64,000 bases of DNA from Dongia_B sp964406155 (lineage in GTDB: Bacteria; Pseudomonadota; Alphaproteobacteria; Dongiales; Dongiaceae). Shown in pieces: positions 42,606 through 51,812 of the stretch. Both the position numbers and the translations under genes were made by a program. The DNA lies in the NCBI GenBank assembly GCA_964406155.1, contig CAYOQR010000021.1, positions 12,077 to 76,076 on the forward strand, given 5' to 3'. Within the stretch, counting starts at the first letter, position 1. Every line of letters begins with the position of its first letter. The notes beneath the pieces were generated by a model. It saw only the letters and a list, made by a program, of their open reading frames with translations, ran no database searches and had not been told where the DNA came from.

Positions 42606-43499
42606 ATGCAGGCAATCAATTGGCACGATCTGCGTTACATCCTGGCCGTGGCACGGGGCGGCAGCCTGGCCGCCGCGTCGCGGCAGCTCGGTGTCGACGA
42701 GACCACGGTGGGACGGCGTCTCGCGGCGGTCGAAAAGTCCCTGGGGGCGCGGCTCTTCATGCGCGGTACGGGCGGCAGGCTGCTGCCCAACGAGGCCGGC
42801 GAGGTGGCGATGGATTACGCGGAGAAGGTCGAGCAGGAGGTCAATCACCTGCACAGCGCCATCGCCGGCAAGGATGCGGCGGCGATCGGCACGGTGCGCC
42901 TGACCGCCGTGCCGAGCCTGGTCAACCGGGTGCTGCTGCCGGCCTTCGCGGATCTGCGCGACCGGCATCCGGGGCTGAAGCTGGAGCTCGTCGCCGATCT
43001 CAGGCTGCTCAGCCTGCCCCAGCGCGAAACCGATATCGCGCTCCGCCTCAGCCGGCCCAGCGCCGATACCGGCGCCGCCATGCTGACGCGCAAGGTCGGC
43101 ATTCTCGCTTATGCGCCCTTCGCGCCCGCCGCCTATTCGTCGCGTGAGGCGGCGGAACTGCCCTGGATCACCTATGAGGCCGGCATGTCGCAGATTCCCC
43201 AGGCGAAATGGCTGCAGAGCGTCGCCGCACGGGAGGGCCGCGATCCCGCCTCCGTGGCGATGAACGATCCCGAGGGCATCATCGAGGCGGTGCGCGCCGG
43301 CCTCGGCCGTTCGCTGCTGCCCTCGGCGCTGGTCAAGCAGGATCGCGCTTTCCGCCGCCTGAAAGATGCCGCCTGGCCGACGCTGCCGGTGCGCGAGATC
43401 TGGCTCCTCACCCATCCCGACCAGCGTCCCCTCGCCCGCATCGCCGCCGTCATCGCCTGGGTCGAGAGCACGCTGAAGAAACGCGGTATGGTTGCGTGA
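42606..43499 (+). CDS. LysR family transcriptional regulator
   Basis: A 297-residue LysR-type regulator. The HTH is in the first 60 residues (WHDLRYILAVARGGSLAAASRQLGVDETTVGRRLAAVEKSLGARLF); the effector-binding domain shows TDIALRLSRPSADTGAAMLTRKVG and a C-terminal WLLTHPDQRPLARIAAVIAWVESTL. The start at 42606 follows a GGAGGAG site at about 11 bases; the upstream frame is spurious. It is divergent from the DUF1127 gene across about 140 bases, as LysR proteins often are from their targets. Effector unknown. Confidence 0.92.
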   Translation: MQAINWHDLRYILAVARGGSLAAASRQLGVDETTVGRRLAAVEKSLGARLFMRGTGGRLLPNEAGEVAMDYAEKVEQEVNHLHSAIAGKDAAAIGTVRLTAVPSLVNRVLLPAFADLRDRHPGLKLELVADLRLLSLPQRETDIALRLSRPSADTGAAMLTRKVGILAYAPFAPAAYSSREAAELPWITYEAGMSQIPQAKWLQSVAAREGRDPASVAMNDPEGIIEAVRAGLGRSLLPSALVKQDRAFRRLKDAAWPTLPVREIWLLTHPDQRPLARIAAVIAWVESTLKKRGMVA

Positions 43500-43822
43500 G
43501 ATGAAATGCGCGAGGGCGTAGAATGGGGTGAATACAAGGCGATGAGGCTGCATTTTCGGGCATTGTCCCGCATGCAAACGCCCCTCTCCCCGTCCGCCGG
43601 CGTAGGCCGACATTCGTTGGCGGGCGGGGCGAGGGAGATTTCATCGTCCCTCACGCGAATTGATCGAGTGATATCAGCCCTTCAGCTCCCTCTCCCCTCT
43701 GTCGGCGCAGGTCGACAGTCGTCGGCGGGGCGGGAGAGGGTTGGGTGAGGGGGTGGTGGATACGATTTCCGGCGCGGAATGACCGCGCCGAATACGACAT
43801 GACGAACCCACAGGAGGCAATC
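43500..43822. repeat. Intergenic repeat region, type B
   Basis: No gene. Two type B elements lie at about 43575-43640 and 43685-43755. Between them GAATTGATCGAGTGATATCAGCCC corresponds to the linker seen at 2350 and 41450. Confidence 0.75.
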
Positions 43823-44566
43823 ATGAGCGATCAGACTCGCATCGCCCCCGCCCGCATCGCTTTAATCGGCGATTACGAGGCGACCAAGGAAGCGCATCAG
43901 GGCATTCCGCCGTCGCTCGATCTGGCGGCGCAATCGCTCGGCTGCCGGATCGCCTATGACTGGATCGAGACCGATGAGCTGCCCGGGCCGGACGAAGGCG
44001 GGCTGCCGGTCGACCTGATGCGGCGCCTGACGCCGTATGACGGCATCTGGGTCGTCCCCGGCAGTCCCTACCGCAACATGGCGGGTGCGCTCGGCGCGGT
44101 GCGTGTCGCGCGTGAGACCGGCACCGCTTTCCTTGGCACCTGCGGCGGCTTCCAGCATGCGCTGATCGAGTTCATCCGCGATGTCCAGGGCAAGGCCGCG
44201 GCCGATCATGCCGAGAGCAATGCCGCGGCCGAGATGCCGGTGATCCAAGCCCTCTCCTGCTCGCTGAAGGGCGCCACCGGCGATATCGACTTCCTGCCCG
44301 GCTCACGCCTCGCCGCGATCTATGGCAAGACGCGGACCACTGAGCGCTATCACTGCAATTACGGTTTCAACACCGAATATCAGCCGCTGATCGAAGGCAG
44401 CGCCCTGCACTTCACCGGCCATGACGCCGAGGGCGCGCCGCGCGCCTTCGAACTCGCCGGCCACCCCTTTTTCATCGCCACCCTGTTCCAGCCGGAACGC
44501 TACGGCCTGCGCGGCGAACGGCATCCGCTGATCACCGCTTTCGTCGCGGCTGCCATCGCCGCTTGA
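43823..44566 (+). CDS. Class I glutamine-amidotransferase-like protein
   Basis: A 247-residue protein resembling the glutaminase half of CTP synthase without the synthetase. Features are IALIGDYEATKEAHQGIPPSLD, DGIWVVPGSPYRNMAGALGA, the nucleophile elbow GTCGGFQH with Cys107, and a C-terminal HPFFIATLFQPER (catalytic His and Glu at the usual FQPE position). Class I amidotransferases release ammonia from glutamine for a partner; no partner synthetase is adjacent. The start at 43823 is supported by CAGGAGG seven bases upstream. Located upstream of nitrile hydratase, but the 134-bp gap makes a shared transcript uncertain. Confidence 0.85.
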   Translation: MSDQTRIAPARIALIGDYEATKEAHQGIPPSLDLAAQSLGCRIAYDWIETDELPGPDEGGLPVDLMRRLTPYDGIWVVPGSPYRNMAGALGAVRVARETGTAFLGTCGGFQHALIEFIRDVQGKAAADHAESNAAAEMPVIQALSCSLKGATGDIDFLPGSRLAAIYGKTRTTERYHCNYGFNTEYQPLIEGSALHFTGHDAEGAPRAFELAGHPFFIATLFQPERYGLRGERHPLITAFVAAAIAA

Positions 44567-44700
44567 ATCGAGCACCGCTTGCAGTAACAGCCGCTTGAGC
44601 TATACGCCCCGTAAGCTATGCTAAGCCCGCGCGGCCGCCGACAGATGGTGCGGCCGGCCGTTACATCCCATGCCCCATCATCGTTCCGGATCCAGTCGTC

Positions 44701-45513
44701 ATGAGCACCGACCCGACAGCGCCGAAACACCCGCATGATCATCATGGCCATCACCATCATGGTCATGACCATCATGCGCATGACCATTCTCCGACCGGCG
44801 ATAAAGGCCTGGGCGATACCGCGATGGCGGCGCATCTGCATGCCGTCCTGCCGGACGATCCGGCCCTCCGCGTCAAGGCGCTGGAAAGCCTGCTGGTCGA
44901 AAAGGGCCTGGTGGACCGGGCCGCCATGGATGCCTGGATCGAGGCCTTCGAGACCAAGATCGGCCCGCATAACGGCGCGCAGGTCGTGGCCCGTGCCTGG
45001 AGCGATCCCGCCTATAAGCAGCGCCTGCTGGCGGACGGCACCTCGGCCATCGCGGAGATGGGCTTCCTCGGCCAACAGGGCCAACACATGGTGGTGGTGG
45101 AGAACACACCGGCCGGCACGGATGCGGCGGCGGTGCATAATCTCGTCGTCTGCACCTTGTGCTCCTGCTATCCCTGGCCGGTCCTCGGCCTGCCACCGCG
45201 CTGGTACAAGGCAGCACCCTATCGCGCCCGGGTGGTGCAGGATCCCCGTGGCGTGCTCCAGGAATTCGGCGTGACCGTGGATGCCGGGACGGAGGTCCGG
45301 GTCTGGGACAGCACGGCGGAGATTCGCTATCTGGTGCTGCCCGAACGTCCGCAGGGCAGCGAGGGCCTGAGCGAGGCGGAACTGGCGGCGCTGGTCACGC
45401 GCGATTCCATGATCGGCGTCGGCCGCGCGCTGGCACCCGCCGACGCCGGCGGCAATCCTGCCGGAACGGGCGGACAGGCCGGAACGGGCGGCGGCGCGGG
45501 AGACGCGCGATGA
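44701..45513 (+). CDS. nthA: Cobalt-type nitrile hydratase alpha subunit
   Basis: A 270-residue alpha subunit of nitrile hydratase, which hydrates nitriles to amides. The metal-binding motif is VCTLCSC with Cys151, Cys154 and Cys156; Thr in the second position marks the non-corrin cobalt type (iron types have Ser). The family core is GVTVDAGTEVRVWDSTAEIRYLVLPERP and TRDSMIGVGRAL. Two extensions are unusual: the N-terminus (residues 10-30) is His-rich (HPHDHHGHHHHGHDHHAHDH), and the C-terminus is a Gly/Ala-rich tail. The His-rich leader could bind or donate Co2+. Stop overlaps nthB start. Confidence 0.95.
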   Translation: MSTDPTAPKHPHDHHGHHHHGHDHHAHDHSPTGDKGLGDTAMAAHLHAVLPDDPALRVKALESLLVEKGLVDRAAMDAWIEAFETKIGPHNGAQVVARAWSDPAYKQRLLADGTSAIAEMGFLGQQGQHMVVVENTPAGTDAAAVHNLVVCTLCSCYPWPVLGLPPRWYKAAPYRARVVQDPRGVLQEFGVTVDAGTEVRVWDSTAEIRYLVLPERPQGSEGLSEAELAALVTRDSMIGVGRALAPADAGGNPAGTGGQAGTGGGAGDAR

Positions 45514-46169
45514 ACGGCATGCACGATCTCGGCGGCGTGCAGGGTCTCGGCCCCATCGCGCCGGAAGCGAACGAACCGGTCTTCCATCAGACCTGGGAAG
45601 CCCGCATGTTCGGCCTCAGCCAGGCGATGACCTGGCAGCCCGGCGTCACGGTCGATGCCTTCCGCTATCACGGCGAAATCGTGCCGCCGTCGCTCTATCT
45701 CAGCCTCGATTATTATCACCGCTGGTATTTCATCAGCGCGCTGTCGCTGCTGGAGGCCGGCATGGTGACGCTCGCCGAACTGCGCGACGGCCGGGCGGCG
45801 GCGGGAACGATACCGCGCCAGGATGCGATGCGGGCGGCGGATGTGCCGGCGATCATCGCCGAAGACGGCAAGAGCGACCGCGCAACCGGCGCTGCGCCGC
45901 GTTTCATGCCGGGCCAGCGCGTGATGACCCGCAACCTCCATCCCGCCCATCACACCCGCCTGCCCCGCTATGCCCGCGGCAAGCCCGGCCTCATCCACCG
46001 CCTGCACGGCCCCCATGTCTTCCCCGATACCAACGCCCATAACCAGGGCGAAAACCCGCAGCACCTCTATTGCGTCGCCTTCACCGCCCGCGACCTCTGG
46101 GGCGCCGAGGCGTCAGCGCATGACAAGGTCTATCTCGATCTCTGGGACTCCTATCTGGAACCGGCGTGA
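45510..46169 (+). CDS. nthB: Nitrile hydratase beta subunit
   Basis: A 219-residue beta subunit, translated from an ATG that overlaps the alpha stop (ATGA). Family features are the N-terminal MNGMHDLGGVQGLGPI, then FHQTWEARMFGLSQAM, the FRPGQRVMTRNLHPAHHTRLPRYARGKPG-type C-terminal SH3-like domain (here FMPGQRVMT...LPRYARGKPG) and LYCVAFTARDLWG. It forms a heterodimer or heterotetramer with alpha. The P14K/NhlE cobalt-insertion activator that normally follows is absent here; a repeat cluster begins after the stop. No amidase is nearby. Confidence 0.95.
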   Translation: MNGMHDLGGVQGLGPIAPEANEPVFHQTWEARMFGLSQAMTWQPGVTVDAFRYHGEIVPPSLYLSLDYYHRWYFISALSLLEAGMVTLAELRDGRAAAGTIPRQDAMRAADVPAIIAEDGKSDRATGAAPRFMPGQRVMTRNLHPAHHTRLPRYARGKPGLIHRLHGPHVFPDTNAHNQGENPQHLYCVAFTARDLWGAEASAHDKVYLDLWDSYLEPA

Positions 46170-47043
46170 GGGAAACGGGGTGATGCGCTGTGGCGGTGAC
46201 ATCGGGCCTGCCGCCCCCTCACCCCGACCCTCTCCCGCCCCATCGGCGTAGGCCAGCCTTCGTCGACAGGGGGAGAGAGGGGAAAGGGGGCATGCAAGCC
46301 GTGGCGCGAAGTCTGGTCGTCGCACCATTGCGCCCCGTTTCCTTCCTGTCACCCTCGGGCTTGACCCGAGGCTCCATGTAGGCAGCACGCGCGGCCTTCA
46401 CCATGGATTGCCGGGTCAAGCCCGGCAATGACAAGAGAGAATGGGATGGACGCTCTGCAAACTTCGCTGAATCAAAACAGGATCGCGCGATGCCGACTAC
46501 CTCTCTCCCGTCAACCTCGAACCTGTCCTCGGGCTTGACCCGAGGATTGACCGAGAGTCCATCTAGGCAGCACGCGCGGCCTTCACCATGGATTGCCGGG
46601 TCAAGCCCGGCAATGACAAGAGAGAATGGGATGGAGGCTCTGCAAACTTCGCTGAATCAAAACAGGATCGCGCGATGCCGACCACCTCTCTCCCGTCACT
46701 CTCGGACCTGTCCTCGGGCTTGACCCGAGGCTTGACCCGAGGCTTGACCCGAGGGTCCATGTAGGCAGCACGCACGGCCTCCACCATGGATTGCCGGGTC
46801 AAGCCCGGCAATGACAAGGGGTGTACATGAGAGGTTGTGCGAGCCTGATGATGATGAACGAACATGAAAGCGCTCCATGCCAATCACCACTCATCTGTCA
46901 CCCCCGGACTTGATCCGGGGGTCCATGGCTAATGCAGGGCGCGGCTTCCGACATCGATTGCCGGGTCGAGTCCAAGGACAGGTCCGAACTAAAAGCGAAT
47001 TCGCATGATATCCACCCGCCCCCCGCCCATCGGCCCCCTCACC
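46170..47043. repeat. Repeat cluster with about 180-bp tandem duplication
   Basis: No gene. A type B element lies at 46208-46285, followed by a type A unit and then two tandem copies of an approximately 180-bp block (about 46385-46560 and 46565-46745). Each block has the A inner palindrome, a shared stretch with CTCTGCAAACTTCGCTGAATC, and an A outer arm. A 15-bp array CTTGACCCGAGG/CTTGACCCGAGG/CTTGACCCGAGG is at 46718-46763. More A material ends at 46985. Confidence 0.85.
46718..46763. repeat. 15-bp tandem array inside a type A arm
   Basis: GGCTTGACCCGAGGC-type unit repeated three times. The A arm of the palindrome itself is multiplied here, linking the two repeat phenomena of the window. 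Confidence 0.85.
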
Positions 47044-48075
47044 TCACTTCGGCCAGGTGGCGTCGGCGGCGCGGAGGAAGTTGCCGCCGATGATGGCGCG
47101 GACGTCGTCTTCCTTGTAGTTGCGCCGGAGCAGCGCCTCGGTGATGTCGGGCAGGCGTTCCGGCGGGACGATGTCCATGCTGGGGAGGTCGTAGCCGTGG
47201 GATTTCGGCCACCAGGTCTCCGCCGTCTCGCCCGGCGGCAGGTCGCTGTGGTCGCGCACGAAGGAGTAGTCGAGGCCGAGGCCGATATGGCGCGTGCCCA
47301 CCTTGCCGGCGAGATAATCGATATGGCGGATGAGGCTCTCCGTCTCCACATCGCCGCCGAGGAACAGGCCAATGCCGTTGACACCGATGACACCGTCGGT
47401 GCGGGCGCAGGCGGCGATCTGCGCATCATCGATATTGCGGCGGTGTTCGACCAGCGCGCGCGCATTGGCATGGGAGAAGACGACCGGCTTCGTCGAGATC
47501 TCCATGATCTCCAGGCTGGTGGCGCGGCCGGAATGGGAGCAATCCATCAGCAGGCCGAGCGCATTGATCTCACGCACCACCGCGCGGCCGAGTTCGGTCA
47601 GGCCGCGATCGACATCGTGGCAGCCGCCGGCGATGGAATTGTTGCGGTTATAGGCGAGATGGATCTGCCGCACGCCGAGATCGCGGAAAAGGCGCAGCAT
47701 GGCGAGATCGTCTTCCAGCATCACCGAGCCTTCGAGATCGAAGGCCACGGCCAGCTTGCCCTCCGCCTTGGCGCGGCGCACATCGGCCACCGTTTCCGCC
47801 TGCAGGTAATGCTCGCCGTGTTTCGCGATCCAGTCGCGGAAGCCGGCGATCACCCGGATGCACTGGCCCAGCGGATTGAAATCCATGCCGACATTGACGG
47901 AGACGAAACTGGCCCCGGCGGCGCGGTGGCGTTCCAGCGCGCTCATGTCGTAATTCGGCAGCAGCGGCAGGCAGGCATGGGCGTCCCAGACCAAGGCAGC
48001 CCGATGCAGCGCGCCGTGCTGGCGGTCGGACGCGGCTGGCTGATTTGTAAACGGTTGAGCGGCGGCGGCAGTCAT
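47044..48075 (-). CDS. Membrane dipeptidase (peptidase M19)
   Basis: A 343-residue M19 renal-dipeptidase-family zinc enzyme, hydrolysing dipeptides or related amide bonds; no signal peptide is evident. Motifs are VWDAHACLPLLP (first metal-ligand region; the usual HxD reads HAC, as in some bacterial members), LAVAFDLEGSVML with the bridging Glu, LMDCSHSGRATSLEI and VVFSHANARAL with metal-binding His, and IGLGLDYSF with the Asp. The start at 48075 is chosen for GGAGTACCGCG just upstream; 33 extra upstream codons are unlikely. It lies between repeat clusters. Confidence 0.9.
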   Translation of the reverse strand: MTAAAAQPFTNQPAASDRQHGALHRAALVWDAHACLPLLPNYDMSALERHRAAGASFVSVNVGMDFNPLGQCIRVIAGFRDWIAKHGEHYLQAETVADVRRAKAEGKLAVAFDLEGSVMLEDDLAMLRLFRDLGVRQIHLAYNRNNSIAGGCHDVDRGLTELGRAVVREINALGLLMDCSHSGRATSLEIMEISTKPVVFSHANARALVEHRRNIDDAQIAACARTDGVIGVNGIGLFLGGDVETESLIRHIDYLAGKVGTRHIGLGLDYSFVRDHSDLPPGETAETWWPKSHGYDLPSMDIVPPERLPDITEALLRRNYKEDDVRAIIGGNFLRAADATWPK

Positions 48076-48244
48076 CGCGGTACTCCTGGCATGATCGGCG
48101 ACGGGAAGTGGCAAGGCCAGACCCGGCCCCGCTTCAAGGATTAGGAATGGTGTCAGATCGACCGGGTTCTCCACAAGAGGATTTTCTGAGGGCCGGATGC
48201 CCCGTGCGGCAACGATGTCGCCTGGGGCTGATCCCGCCTCTCTT

Positions 48245-48300
48245 CAATAAATGACTGGGCGATTCAGCTTTCAGTTTGAAGCAGACATGGTTCAACCCGA
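48245..48300. repeat. Type C element fragment
   Basis: TAAATGACTGGGCGATTCAGCTTTCAG...GAAGCAGACATG matches the GATTCAGCTTTCAGGCTGACGCAG half of the element at 21872. The surrounding gap 48076-48384 has no other recognisable signal. Confidence 0.55.
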
Positions 48301-48384
48301 GGCCATCACGCCCTTACCGGTTTCTCTTTGATCCGCGAAGGCGCATGATGGCGGCCATGTTCCGCTCGAATAAGGTGACGGATC

Positions 48385-48945
48385 ATGCCCGGCCTCTCCA
48401 ACGATCGCAGGCAATCGCGGGACGCGTCGCGCCGGAGGATACGGTGGCCGCTCCCGTGGCGGGCCGCAGGCATCCCCGTCCTCGTCCCGGTCCTCGTTCC
48501 GCTTCTCGCCCCAGTCCTCGCCATCCTCATGCTGCTGCCGGCGATCGTCACACGATCCGCGGAGGCCCAGATGACCTTACAGACAGGAGACAGCTACAGC
48601 CTCTCCCTGCGCGATCTCGATCTGCAGACGGATGAAGGCATCGTCGCCTTCCGCATCGAGGTCTCCGGCACCGGCCTGCAATCGCTGCGCTGGAATCACA
48701 ACAACTGGTCGGTCAGTTCCACCACCGTCAATGGGATGGCGCAGAGCATGGGCGCCGCCGCCAATCCCGCCGCCGCCGTGCGGCCGGAGGATTTCCGCGA
48801 CTTCCTGGTGGTCGCCCCACAGGACGGCCATGCCGACAGCCTCAAGCTGAGCGGCGAGCTGACGGTGCAGGAGATGACGGGCAATGCCACGCAACGCCGG
48901 CTCACCCTGACGCCGCAGCAATTCGACCTGCGGCATCTGCCGTGA
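48385..48945 (+). CDS. Secreted hypothetical protein
   Basis: A 186-residue exported protein. A basic n-region (RRQSRDASRRRIRW) is followed by a hydrophobic core built from a repeating VPVLVPVLVPLLAPVLA pattern (15-bp repeats again at about 48476-48535), with cleavage near AEA (about residue 61). The mature part is a beta-rich domain (SLRDLDLQTDEGIVAFRIEVSGTG and LTVQEMTGNATQRRLTLTPQQFDL). No family is recognised; no ribosome binding site is obvious. It is monocistronic and followed by a type C element. Confidence 0.65.
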   Translation: MPGLSNDRRQSRDASRRRIRWPLPWRAAGIPVLVPVLVPLLAPVLAILMLLPAIVTRSAEAQMTLQTGDSYSLSLRDLDLQTDEGIVAFRIEVSGTGLQSLRWNHNNWSVSSTTVNGMAQSMGAAANPAAAVRPEDFRDFLVVAPQDGHADSLKLSGELTVQEMTGNATQRRLTLTPQQFDLRHLP

Positions 48946-48979
48946 CGCCACACGAAAAAGCTCGAAAATTGAAGTTCAC

Positions 48980-49040
48980 AAGCTAAAGCTCACCCGTGGA
49001 ATCGTTGCCAAGATTTCACGGGTGAGCTGAATGGTAAGTT
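48980..49040. repeat. Type C element
   Basis: AGCTCACCCGTGGAATCG...GATTTCACGGGTGAGCT forms a nearly perfect hairpin (GCTCACCCGTG/CACGGGTGAGC) 35 bases after the secreted-protein gene, followed by GAATGG. Confidence 0.7.
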
Positions 49041-49151
49041 ACCGCCGTCAACGATGAATGCCGCGATCATCTCAAGTGATGGATGGAATAAGCATCTGCC
49101 TGGGATCGGTTCTCGATGCCCGCGAGAAGTCGCGGCGCACGTGACGCGATG

Positions 49152-49373
49152 TCAGCCCGGCTGCTCGATCGGCAGCCAGTTCTCGCCAGCTTTGCGGAAG
49201 CGCGATTTGACATGTTCCCATGCCTTGCGCAGTGCCACTTCGTCGCGCATCGGATCGTCGTAATGCGCATGCCAAGCGTGATTATAGGCGAAACGAAAGG
49301 CAAATTGCGCGGCGGGTGGCAGATCGAGACGGATTGCTAAAGGCAAATCGCTATTGATCAGGTACGGTGCCAT
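49152..49373 (-). CDS. ChaB-like small protein
   Basis: A 73-residue protein resembling ChaB: APYLINSDLPLAIRLDLPPAAQFAFRFAYNHAWHAHYDD parallels the ChaB pattern (SDLPxxVRxxLPxxAQxIYxxAFNxAW), and VALRKAWEHVKSRFRK matches its C-terminal helix. ChaB was described as a regulator of the ChaA cation antiporter, but its role in most bacteria is unknown. The start at 49373 fits the family N-terminus; a 13-codon upstream extension is ignored. No chaA is present. Confidence 0.72.
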   Translation of the reverse strand: MAPYLINSDLPLAIRLDLPPAAQFAFRFAYNHAWHAHYDDPMRDEVALRKAWEHVKSRFRKAGENWLPIEQPG

Positions 49374-49876
49374 GATTGGCCCCCCGATTGGTCGCGCGTC
49401 CCCGGTTTCCAACTGTTTCGCGATGCGGTTTCGCCCGGCGTCTTATCGCGCCTCCTGCATCACTCGACTGGATTACTTTATCATAAATGCCGATTAATCA
49501 CGCGACAAAATGCGATTCATGGCGTGCGTCATGCAAGTTTCAGGAAATTGCGACACGGAAAACACGGGCATGAGCTGCATACAGCCGTATGAGGCTTCGT
49601 TTCCTCGGCCGACATGGCCATAACGAACGATGTACATCGATGAGGCATCGCCGATAGTGCCGAATGACGATGGATCGATGCCCGCCCGTGCAAGGCGTCC
49701 ACGGAATCGAAACCGGCCGGTTTCAAGTCACCGCCTCTGCGCTCTCCGAACATGCTCCCGCATCCGTTCGAGCGATGGCTCGAATGAGAGGCCGAGCGAT
49801 TGTTCAAATAGCTGCCCACATGACGCCGTCCGCATGGAAGACGCCGCACCGCATGCGCTATCGCAGCGACGACACC

Positions 49877-49921
49877 GGATCGATGTCCGTCGGATCGACG
49901 CATATGGAATCGACGCATAAG
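49877..49921. repeat. 15-bp tandem array (x3)
   Basis: Units GGATCGATGTCCGTC, GGATCGACGCATATG, GAATCGACGCATAAG. Confidence 0.85.
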
Positions 49922-49990
49922 GAAAAATCCATCCGTGCCGCACGCCGCCAGGGCCGAGCCCTGCTCCCTTCGCTCCGCCGAGGAGGCCTC

Positions 49991-50032
49991 GGCCGTGAAA
50001 CCAGGGCCGTGAAACCAGGGACATGAAACCAG
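49991..50032. repeat. 14-bp tandem array (x3)
   Basis: Units GGCCGTGAAACCAG, GGCCGTGAAACCAG, GGACATGAAACCAG. Confidence 0.88.
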
Positions 50033-50295
50033 GAAGGACCGAGGCCAATGGGATTGAGGCCTGGACAGTTTCTCGACCCGCTACTTTCATCGCAGCTTAC
50101 CCCGTATCACTTGCCCCGTGTATCACCCGTCCCGTCACGCAGCCGATAATCCTCCTTGGCAATCCGAGGCCGATTGCTTAGCCTATTCGTCATACAACCT
50201 CCGCGCGGACATGGACCGGCCTGAACAGGGGATGCGTGCGAAGGTAACGCGCGGCGAGACTGAAGATAGAGCGCAGCGAGACTGGCGGGGGCTCA

Positions 50296-51657
50296 GTGAT
50301 CGCATCGACCGACGAAGGCGCCAATGAAGAAGAGGCCGGCGAGGAAACCGCCGGCGATGCCGCGCGGCCGGGCGGTCCGGCTATCAAGGCCCATATCTTC
50401 GTCGCCGGCTGGCTGGCGATGCTGCTGGTTGTCGCCGGTTGCGACGCACCGCCCAACAACACGTTGAGGCCCAGCAATACAACCGCGAGCTCGCATAGCC
50501 TCTCCCGCACGCCCCAGGTTGCCCCCTATGACGTGCGGCTGCTGAGCGGCGGGACGGAAATCGAACTGGCCGGCGGGATGCCGGACGGCACTACCGCCGC
50601 CGTTCAGCGGATGCTGGATGGGGCACCGCAGGTCAAGGTCATTCACCTCAACAATCTGGGCGGCGAATTGAGCGAGGGGCTCAAGCTCGAACGACTGATC
50701 CGGGACCGCCGGCTCATCACCTATAGTTCCGCGACCTGCGACAGCGCCTGCACCATCGCCTTCCTCGCCGGCCGGGAGCGTTATCTCGCCACCGATGCCT
50801 GGCTCGGTTTTCACAGCGCGGCGCGGACCTTGGGTGGCAGCAGTTTCGCCGCCGGCAACAAGGTGATGCGCGATATCTATCGGAGCGAGGGCCTGCCCGA
50901 TACGATCATCGACCGGGCATTGGCGACCGCGCCGGACGAGGTCTGGTATCCCAGCCACGAAGACCTGCTGGCGGCGCATGCGATCGACGCCGTGGTCGAC
51001 AGAAAGCGTTTCGCTCCCTCCGGCATGCCGCATTGGCGCGATGCCGCCGAGGTCGATGCCACGCTGCAGATGACGCCGTTCTACGCCATCCTGGCCGATC
51101 ACGATGCCGAACGTTACGCCCTGATCCGCGACACCTATCTCAAGGGCGCGCAAGCCGGCCGCAGTTATCAGGAAATCGAGGCGGCGGCGACCGACATCCT
51201 GGCGCGCAAGGTGATGCCGTTCTACCTCAAGGCCACGCCCGACAAGCCGCTGCGGGATTTCCTGCAAGTCATGATCGAGGAACTGGAATTCCAATCCAAA
51301 TACGATGTGAAAGCCTGCGTGTCGTCGATCCTGCTTGATTCCGACACAGTGGGGCGTCCCTTGCCGCCGGACCTCACGCACCGGGAAGCGGATATCGTGA
51401 CCGCTGTCATCAATGCCGCCATCGCCAATCCGCAGGAAGTCGACAAGGCGGAGGCGGTCCGGGAATTCAAAACGCTCTTCCAGGACTTGTCCCGGCAATC
51501 GCCGGAGATGATCGACGTCCTGATCAAACCCAGAGAACATGTCCACGACCCTGCCCTGCTCTGCAATTCCTTCCTGACCTTCCTCAAAGCCGTCGACAAA
51601 CTATCCGATGAGCACCGGATCGGCCTGGTCATGCGGTTCATCTTCAGCAATGCGTGA
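50296..51657 (+). CDS. COG3904-like ClpP-fold periplasmic protein
   Basis: A 453-residue protein. A hydrophobic segment (residues about 31-48, HIFVAGWLAMLLVVAGC) precedes a Cys-Asp and may be a lipoprotein signal. The next domain resembles the ClpP/crotonase-like COG3904 family: VKVIHLNNLGGELSEGLKLERLIRDRRLITYSSATCDSACTIAFLAGRERY, in which DSACT corresponds to the nucleophile region, followed by LGFHSAARTLGG. The C-terminal half (about 240-450) is helical and unrecognised. It starts at a GTG preceded by GGGGG. Proteolytic activity has not been shown for the family. Confidence 0.7.
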   Translation: MIASTDEGANEEEAGEETAGDAARPGGPAIKAHIFVAGWLAMLLVVAGCDAPPNNTLRPSNTTASSHSLSRTPQVAPYDVRLLSGGTEIELAGGMPDGTTAAVQRMLDGAPQVKVIHLNNLGGELSEGLKLERLIRDRRLITYSSATCDSACTIAFLAGRERYLATDAWLGFHSAARTLGGSSFAAGNKVMRDIYRSEGLPDTIIDRALATAPDEVWYPSHEDLLAAHAIDAVVDRKRFAPSGMPHWRDAAEVDATLQMTPFYAILADHDAERYALIRDTYLKGAQAGRSYQEIEAAATDILARKVMPFYLKATPDKPLRDFLQVMIEELEFQSKYDVKACVSSILLDSDTVGRPLPPDLTHREADIVTAVINAAIANPQEVDKAEAVREFKTLFQDLSRQSPEMIDVLIKPREHVHDPALLCNSFLTFLKAVDKLSDEHRIGLVMRFIFSNA

Positions 51658-51812
51658 GCCCCGCTGGGGCCGACGGCGAAGGCCCGGCCGCCTCCTGATA
51701 TGCACAGCCGCGAAACGAGCCGGATGGCCGCCGGTGTTGGGGTACATCAAGCATCCGTTGTTAGGCCCGGCGACAGCTTGTAGAGTGGAACGAGACCTTC
51801 GAGAGTGGAACC

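Larger units (their letters stand above)
49374..50295. other. Long intergenic region, no confident gene
   Basis: Nearly 0.9 kb without a convincing gene. It contains a 15-bp array (49877-49921) and a 14-bp array (49991-50032), a short AT-rich stretch near 49470-49560, and frames rich in Arg/Ser/Met that lack ribosome binding sites. Confidence 0.5.

Noticed and set aside
45159..45509. Upstream extension of the nitrile hydratase beta frame
   Set aside because: It runs through the alpha gene in another frame; the ATGA overlap at 45510 gives the standard beta N-terminus MNGMHDLGG.
46385..46815. CRISPR-like pattern of repeats
   Set aside because: Repeated units are about 180 bp palindromes with partly repeated intervening sequence; there are no 25-40 bp repeats with unique spacers and no cas genes.
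49664..50090. Frames in the 0.9-kb gap before the COG3904 gene
   Set aside because: Arg/Ser/Met-rich with tandem repeats inside, no ribosome binding site, overlapping each other on both strands.
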